NCBI RefSeq assembly: GCF_004217145.1
Contig: NZ_SHKR01000011.1
Location: forward strand, 558,001-622,000
Length of the DNA stretch: 64,000 nt
Source of the DNA: Kribbella rubisoli
Lineage (GTDB): Bacteria > Actinomycetota > Actinomycetes > Propionibacteriales > Kribbellaceae
Direction of reading: 5' to 3'
The notes under the pieces are model-generated. The model made no database searches. It had not been told where the DNA came from and worked only from the letters and a program-made list of their open reading frames with translations. A program made the position numbers and the translations under genes. Positions 60,207 to 64,000 of this stretch are shown piece by piece. Numbering within the stretch: position 1 is the first letter of the stretch; each line of letters starts with the position of its first letter.

Positions 60207-60246
60207 CCATACCGTTTGGTATGGCATCCCATACCGTTTGGTATGG
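60207..60246. promoter_or_regulatory. Two tandem 18-bp palindromes upstream of GNAT gene
   Basis: CCATACC-GTTT-GGTATGG occurs twice, exactly, at 60207-60224 and 60229-60246, 22 bp apart. The shape suits a TetR-family repressor. No TetR gene lies next to it in this window. Confidence 0.85.
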
Positions 60247-60297
60247 ACGATGCGGTCCGGCGGGATAATCCGGGCGACCCGCGGTTGTCCGCGGGGC

Positions 60298-60303
60298 TAG
60301 GCT
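60298..60303 (+). promoter_or_regulatory. -10 hexamer TAGGCT of the GNAT gene
   Basis: TAGGCT, then 8 nt, then ATG at 60312; no Shine-Dalgarno. Confidence 0.55.
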
Positions 60304-60311
60304 GCCCGCTC

Positions 60312-60812
60312 ATGGACGACGGTTTGGAGATCCGACCGCTGCAGCCGGGCGATCCGCCGGTGATCGCGGCGGCGATGGCTGCGTTGGGGTGGGACAAGCC
60401 GGAGAGCCAGTACCAGCGGTACGTCGCCGAGCAGGCCGCCGGGACTCGGGACGTCCTGGTGGCGACAGTCGACGGCGCGTACGTCGGCTACGTGACCGTT
60501 TACTGGATCTCACCGTACTTCGGGACCATCCCGGAGATCTCGGACTTCAACGTGTTGCCGTCGTACCGGCGGCGTGGGATCGGGTCGGCGCTGATGGACG
60601 CCGCAGAGGCCAAGGTGGCGGAGCGGTCCCCGGTGGTGGGGATCGGCGTAGGGCTGTACCCGGACTACGGACAGGCACAGCGGATGTACGTACGGCGCGG
60701 GTATCTCCCGGACGGCCGCGGCCTGATCTACGACAACCGTCAGGTCGCGCCGATGGAGACGATCCGCAACGACGACAGCGCCTGCCTGATGTTCACCAAA
60801 CAACTGAGGTAG
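60312..60812 (+). CDS. GNAT-family N-acetyltransferase
   Basis: 166 aa. Motif A DFNVLPSYRRRGIGSALMDAAE contains the acetyl-CoA pyrophosphate loop RRRGIG; motif B is QAQRMYVRRGYLPDGRGL. ATG at 60312 begins the conserved LEIRPLQPGD. An earlier ATG at 60243 lies inside the second palindrome and would add 23 residues. The substrate is unknown. Confidence 0.9.
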   Translation: MDDGLEIRPLQPGDPPVIAAAMAALGWDKPESQYQRYVAEQAAGTRDVLVATVDGAYVGYVTVYWISPYFGTIPEISDFNVLPSYRRRGIGSALMDAAEAKVAERSPVVGIGVGLYPDYGQAQRMYVRRGYLPDGRGLIYDNRQVAPMETIRNDDSACLMFTKQLR

Positions 60813-60815
60813 CGT
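60810..60815 (+). promoter_or_regulatory. -10 hexamer TAGCGT of the oxidoreductase at 60823
   Basis: TAGCGT overlaps the GNAT stop, then 7 nt and GTG at 60823. Confidence 0.5.
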
Positions 60816-60822
60816 CGGGGGC

Positions 60823-61845
60823 GTGCGTGCGATCGAGTACTCGCGAACCGGTGAACCTGACGTCCTGACGCTTGTGGATCGGGCCGTGGCCGATCCTGGG
60901 CCAGGCGAAGTGCGTGTGCGGATCCATCGGTCGGGCGTCAACCCGACCGACTGGAAGTCGCGCCGGGGCAGCGAGGCCGGTACGCCGGTCGACCCGGCCC
61001 AGGTGCCGAACCAGGACGGCTCCGGCGAGATCGACGCCGTCGGCCAGGGCGTCGACGCGGGCCTCGTCGGCCGCCGCGTCTGGATCTGGGAGGCCGCGTA
61101 CCAGCGCCCGTCCGGAGGAACAGCCCAGGAGTACGCCGTGGTGCCGGTGCGTCACGTGGTGGAGCTGCCGGACGAGGCGTCGTACGACCTCGGCGCTTGC
61201 CTCGGCGTGCCGTTCATGACCGCGCATCGCTGCCTGACGGTGACGGAGGACGGTCCCGATCACCTCGGCCCGGGGAAGCTGGCGGGTCGCACCGTGCTGG
61301 TGGCCGGTGGCGCCGGCGCGGTCGGTAACGCGGCGATCCAGCTCGCGCGCTGGTCGGACGCGACCGTGATCACGACCGTGAGCAGCCCCGAGAAGGCGAA
61401 CCTGGCCGCGCTCGCAGGCGCCGACCACGTCATCAACTACAAGCAGCAGGACGTGATCGAGGAGATCCGCGAGATCGTGCCGCACGGCGTGAACACGATC
61501 GTCGAGGTGTCACCCGCGGCGAACGCGGCGATCGATGCCGCGATCATCGCGATGCACGGTTCGGTCGCGATCTACGCGACCGACGGAGGCAACACGTTCG
61601 AGCTGCCGGTGCGCCCGTCGATGGTGCCGAACGCTCGCTGGCAGTTCGTCCTGCTCTACAACGCGCCTGACTCGTGGCGCCCACGTGCGTTGGGCGACGT
61701 CGAGGCCGCGGTCCGGGCCGGCGCCGTGCGGGTGGGACCCGAGGCCGGGCTCCCGTTGCATCACTATTCGCTGGAGCAGGCCGCCGAGGCACACGCCGCC
61801 GTCGAGCAAAGCATCGTCGGCAAGGTCCTCATCGACGTACGCTGA
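60823..61845 (+). CDS. NADPH:quinone-reductase-like medium-chain oxidoreductase
   Basis: 340 aa, MDR superfamily without structural zinc cysteines. N-terminus GEVRVRIHRSGVNPTDWKSRRG and NQDGSGEIDAVG; Rossmann segment TVLVAGGAGAVGNAAIQLA; C-terminus SIVGKVLIDVR. Zeta-crystallin/QOR type. A MITE-like element begins 3 bp after the stop. Confidence 0.93.
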   Translation: MRAIEYSRTGEPDVLTLVDRAVADPGPGEVRVRIHRSGVNPTDWKSRRGSEAGTPVDPAQVPNQDGSGEIDAVGQGVDAGLVGRRVWIWEAAYQRPSGGTAQEYAVVPVRHVVELPDEASYDLGACLGVPFMTAHRCLTVTEDGPDHLGPGKLAGRTVLVAGGAGAVGNAAIQLARWSDATVITTVSSPEKANLAALAGADHVINYKQQDVIEEIREIVPHGVNTIVEVSPAANAAIDAAIIAMHGSVAIYATDGGNTFELPVRPSMVPNARWQFVLLYNAPDSWRPRALGDVEAAVRAGAVRVGPEAGLPLHHYSLEQAAEAHAAVEQSIVGKVLIDVR

Positions 61846-61847
61846 CC

Positions 61848-62012
61848 AGGTCCTGTCTGGTAATCCAGCGCCGTAGCGAGGAGGTGCTCGGTGCGGTGCA
61901 TCGCCGCGCGGGGGCGAAGGGGTCGATGCGGAGCATCGTCACCTTTGCACCCGTGCGGCGAGGTGCCGTGCCGAGTGCCCCGCAGTAGGCGCTGGATTAC
62001 CAGACAGGACCT
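61848..62012. mobile_element. 165-bp MITE-like element with 25-bp perfect terminal inverted repeats
   Basis: The terminal repeats begin AGGTCCTGTCTGGTAATCC (61848-61872) and are mirrored at 61988-62012. The interior has a second imperfect inverted repeat (GGTGCTCGG and CCGAGTGCC flanks). It encodes no transposase, so it would depend on a related IS. The right end reaches into the AAC(3)-like gene and supplies its stop. No clear target duplication is seen. Confidence 0.85.
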
Positions 62013-62821
62013 AACTGCTGCAGGGCGGCTGCGCAGCGGCACTCAGGGTTGTCGGTGCACAGCAGCGCGGCCGGGTCTGCCTGGATCAGTTGCCGAGCGG
62101 CCCCGAGTACGGCGTCCTTCGGGATCCGGCGTACGCGCGCCTGCCCGATGCGGAGCTCCTTCGTCGCGGGACGCAGCACCGGCTCTATGTCGTCGAAGCG
62201 GTGGCTCTCGCCGGGGATGTTCGGGAGCTCGATCCACAGGCCGTCGGCGTTCTTCGCGTAGCGGTAAAAGAGCGAGCGGCCGAGGTGCTGCTCGGCGAGA
62301 TGGATCGTGGTGTTGGAGGTGTGGCTGACGCCGAGCAGGAGTACGTCGCCGTCGAGCGCCTCGATCGGCCCGAGCGGCCAGTCGGCCCGCTGAGCCCCGA
62401 GCAGCCGCTCGGCCGCGGGGCCTGCCGCCTGGTAGGCGAACAGCGGATGCGAAGTACGCAACGGCGAGCACGTCTGCCGAAACATCTCCGGCACCCGTCC
62501 GAGCCACCGATCCACCGGAAGGTCAGAGCTGAAACTAGTTGCCCCCGACAACTTCTCGTCGAACTCCGCCCAGTCGGCAGCATTCCAGTAAGCATTATCG
62601 GGCCGCACCAGCCCCGGCGGCGCCGGAACCCCGGTCAGATCCCACGTCCCACCCGGCATCAACACAGTCCCACAAACCTCGGTCAACGCCTCACAAACCG
62701 CCTCCGCCCCACCCTCGACATACCCGAACGAACTAAGCGACGAATGCACAATCACCTCAGACGACCCGTCCAGCCCAAGCTGCCGGAGCCCGTCCACAAT
62801 GTCCGCCCTGGTCACGACCAT
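61997..62821 (-). CDS. AAC(3)-family N-acetyltransferase
   Basis: 274 aa. Family motifs VIVHSSLSSFGYVEGGAEAV near the N-terminus, GTVLMPGGTWD and LGVSHTSNTTIHLAEQ in the centre. These proteins acetylate the 3-amino group of aminoglycosides or unrelated substrates. The last residues (after QQ) and the TAA stop are encoded by the MITE terminal repeat. ATG at 62821 has TAGCTT 6 nt upstream (62828-62833). Confidence 0.9.
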   Translation of the reverse strand: MVVTRADIVDGLRQLGLDGSSEVIVHSSLSSFGYVEGGAEAVCEALTEVCGTVLMPGGTWDLTGVPAPPGLVRPDNAYWNAADWAEFDEKLSGATSFSSDLPVDRWLGRVPEMFRQTCSPLRTSHPLFAYQAAGPAAERLLGAQRADWPLGPIEALDGDVLLLGVSHTSNTTIHLAEQHLGRSLFYRYAKNADGLWIELPNIPGESHRFDDIEPVLRPATKELRIGQARVRRIPKDAVLGAARQLIQADPAALLCTDNPECRCAAALQQLGPVW

Positions 62822-62827
62822 TCCCGC

Positions 62828-62833
62828 AAGCTA
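62828..62833 (-). promoter_or_regulatory. -10 hexamer TAGCTT of the AAC(3)-like gene
   Basis: TAGCTT on the minus strand, then 6 nt, then ATG at 62821. Confidence 0.55.
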
Positions 62834-62887
62834 TCGCGCTTGGAACTGTCCGGTCCTCCGATATTCCGGCAATGAGAGGGTAGGGCC

Positions 62888-63637
62888 GTGGATTGGGTGA
62901 GGCGGCGGGCCGGATGGGTGCTGGGGCTGGGGCTGATCGGCGGGCTGGTGTGGACCGGGATCGTCACCCTGTCGCAGCCGGGGTGGTACGACCCGACGCA
63001 GGACTGCTCGCGCAAGCTCGGCCCCGACGCGACCGGCGTCCACACCTCGTGGTTCCCGCCGACGGCGAGCTGTCTGTACGGCGACGAGTCCCGCACCTAC
63101 ATGTCGACCCCGCGAACCGTCGTCCTCTCGATCATCGCCGTACCGCTCCTGATCATCATCGTGACCGGCCTGATCCTGACCGTACGGCGACTCGCAGGTG
63201 ACCCCGGACCGATCCGCGCGGCCGGTGCCCTCGACCTCCGCAAGCGATGGATCAAGCACCTGACCTTCGGGGCAGCGGACCTGGCGATCGTCTTCGCGCC
63301 GCTGACCTTCCTCAACGCGGTCGCGATCGTCTTCGGCGCCATCCCCGGCGGCATCCTGTTCATCGTGACCTCGCTCGTCGGACTCAGCGCGATCTGCACC
63401 GCCCTGGACCGGCACCTGGGCCCGCTCCCCAGCCGCGCCCTGGACAGCCGCCGTCGCGGCACGATCGCCGGCGTCACGACGTACGCCGTCGTCTTCGCCG
63501 CCACCGCGATCACCGGCGGGCTACCGTTCCTCCGGCTCTGGTCGGTCCCGCTCGGCGGCATCGCGTACGCCGTGATCGTCGCCGTGCAATGGCGTCGCGC
63601 GAGCACTAGCGCCAACCAGGTTCAATATTCTGATTGA
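62888..63637 (+). CDS. Five-helix membrane protein of unknown function
   Basis: 249 aa. An N-terminal helix (about 8-28) is followed by an extracytoplasmic loop with two Cys (about 38 and 62) that may form a disulfide, then four more helices from about 80. No family is recognised. GTG start. The 3' end overlaps the convergent FAD oxidase by 32 nt. Confidence 0.75.
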   Translation: MDWVRRRAGWVLGLGLIGGLVWTGIVTLSQPGWYDPTQDCSRKLGPDATGVHTSWFPPTASCLYGDESRTYMSTPRTVVLSIIAVPLLIIIVTGLILTVRRLAGDPGPIRAAGALDLRKRWIKHLTFGAADLAIVFAPLTFLNAVAIVFGAIPGGILFIVTSLVGLSAICTALDRHLGPLPSRALDSRRRGTIAGVTTYAVVFAATAITGGLPFLRLWSVPLGGIAYAVIVAVQWRRASTSANQVQYSD

Positions 63638-64000
63638 GGTGGAACACGTTCTCGGGGTCGTACTCACACTTCACCCGGGCCAGCCGGTCGTAGTTCTCAG
63701 CACCGAATCCCGCGATCACCCGGTTCTGCCCTTCGTGCCCGATGAAGTTCGGGTACACCTGCCCGGTCGACCAAGGTTCCAGGTCCGCACACACGTCGCG
63801 CGCCCACCGGATCGCCCGCGCGTCGTCGCACGGATCCGACCACGCTCCGAACGGATGCGCCACCCAGGCCGCGTCCCGGTACGGCTGCGGCCACTTCTCC
63901 GCACCCCGCCGTACGGCGCCGCCCCACGGCAGGACCACCTGCTGGGACCGTGACGGCCAGATCATCTCCGTGGCCCGGTCGCAGAACGCCTGCACGGCCT
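63606..64000 (-). CDS. FAD-linked (berberine-bridge-type) oxidase, C-terminal part
   Basis: About 130 residues are visible and the gene continues beyond the right edge. YPNFIGHEGQNRVIAGFGAENYDRLARVKCEYDPENVFHLNQNI is the BBE domain that closes the active site of PCMH-type FAD oxidoreductases. The FAD-binding half is outside the window. Substrate unknown. Confidence 0.9.
   Translation of the reverse strand, partial: AVQAFCDRATEMIWPSRSQQVVLPWGGAVRRGAEKWPQPYRDAAWVAHPFGAWSDPCDDARAIRWARDVCADLEPWSTGQVYPNFIGHEGQNRVIAGFGAENYDRLARVKCEYDPENVFHLNQNIEPGWR

Noticed and set aside
60243-60311. N-terminal extension of the GNAT protein from ATG 60243
   Set aside because: This ATG is part of the second palindrome, and a -10 with leaderless spacing points to 60312.

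Overview
The window is very GC-rich, densely packed and codes on both strands. It comes from an actinobacterium: it carries mycothiol conjugate amidase (mca), a DUF4307 gene, GTG/TTG starts and a DtxR/IdeR-like iron box. At least 15 genes have a TANNNT -10 hexamer 6-8 nt before the start codon and no Shine-Dalgarno, the pattern of leaderless transcripts. My best guess is Propionibacteriales, perhaps Kribbella, but this rests on gene content and style, not on a marker gene. No rRNA, tRNA, CRISPR array, complete insertion sequence or prophage was found.

Layout. 1-5.6 kb: a truncated MarR gene diverging from a phosphotransferase across a palindromic operator, then an emfourin-like lipoprotein facing an M28 aminopeptidase and an M4 protease that share one C-terminal domain. 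5.8-12 kb: YyaL-type protein, nitroreductase, CopD-like protein, mca, DUF4307 and greA. 12-15.5 kb: methyltransferase remnant and an ABC exporter/TetR/VOC operon. 15.6-20.9 kb: two MFS exporters, a 940-bp repeat block and a MarR regulator. 21-24.3 kb: hydrolase, ilvA, phosphotransferase. 24.3-30.1 kb: a minus-strand run of an ABC-2 exporter followed by three paralogous HExxH proteins. 30.1-34.5 kb: SDR, CPBP protease and a MarR/MFS pair. 34.6-45.7 kb: an accessory region with a duplicated two-gene module (a conserved protein of about 195 aa plus a variable low-complexity partner), a nucleotidyltransferase/small protein/nucleotidyltransferase operon, and AI-2E transporter, GlmL-like and metB genes. 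45.9-49.2 kb: yczE/MocR pair and msrA. 49.2-53.7 kb: remains of a lipid/glycan cluster. 53.7-57 kb: bfr/bfd, an NTP pyrophosphohydrolase and a heparinase-like protein. 57-64 kb: small enzymes, a 165-bp MITE-like element and a partial FAD oxidase.

How it works together. The genes mca, greA, ilvA, metB and msrA look like a conserved housekeeping backbone split by accessory blocks. Several accessory units are regulator-plus-exporter pairs with visible operators. The strongest candidates for undescribed biology are the duplicated module at 34.6-37.4 and 43.4-45.7 kb, the ABC-exporter/HExxH operon at 24.3-30.1 kb, and the dispersed palindromic repeat at 16.9-17.8 and 41.9 kb.
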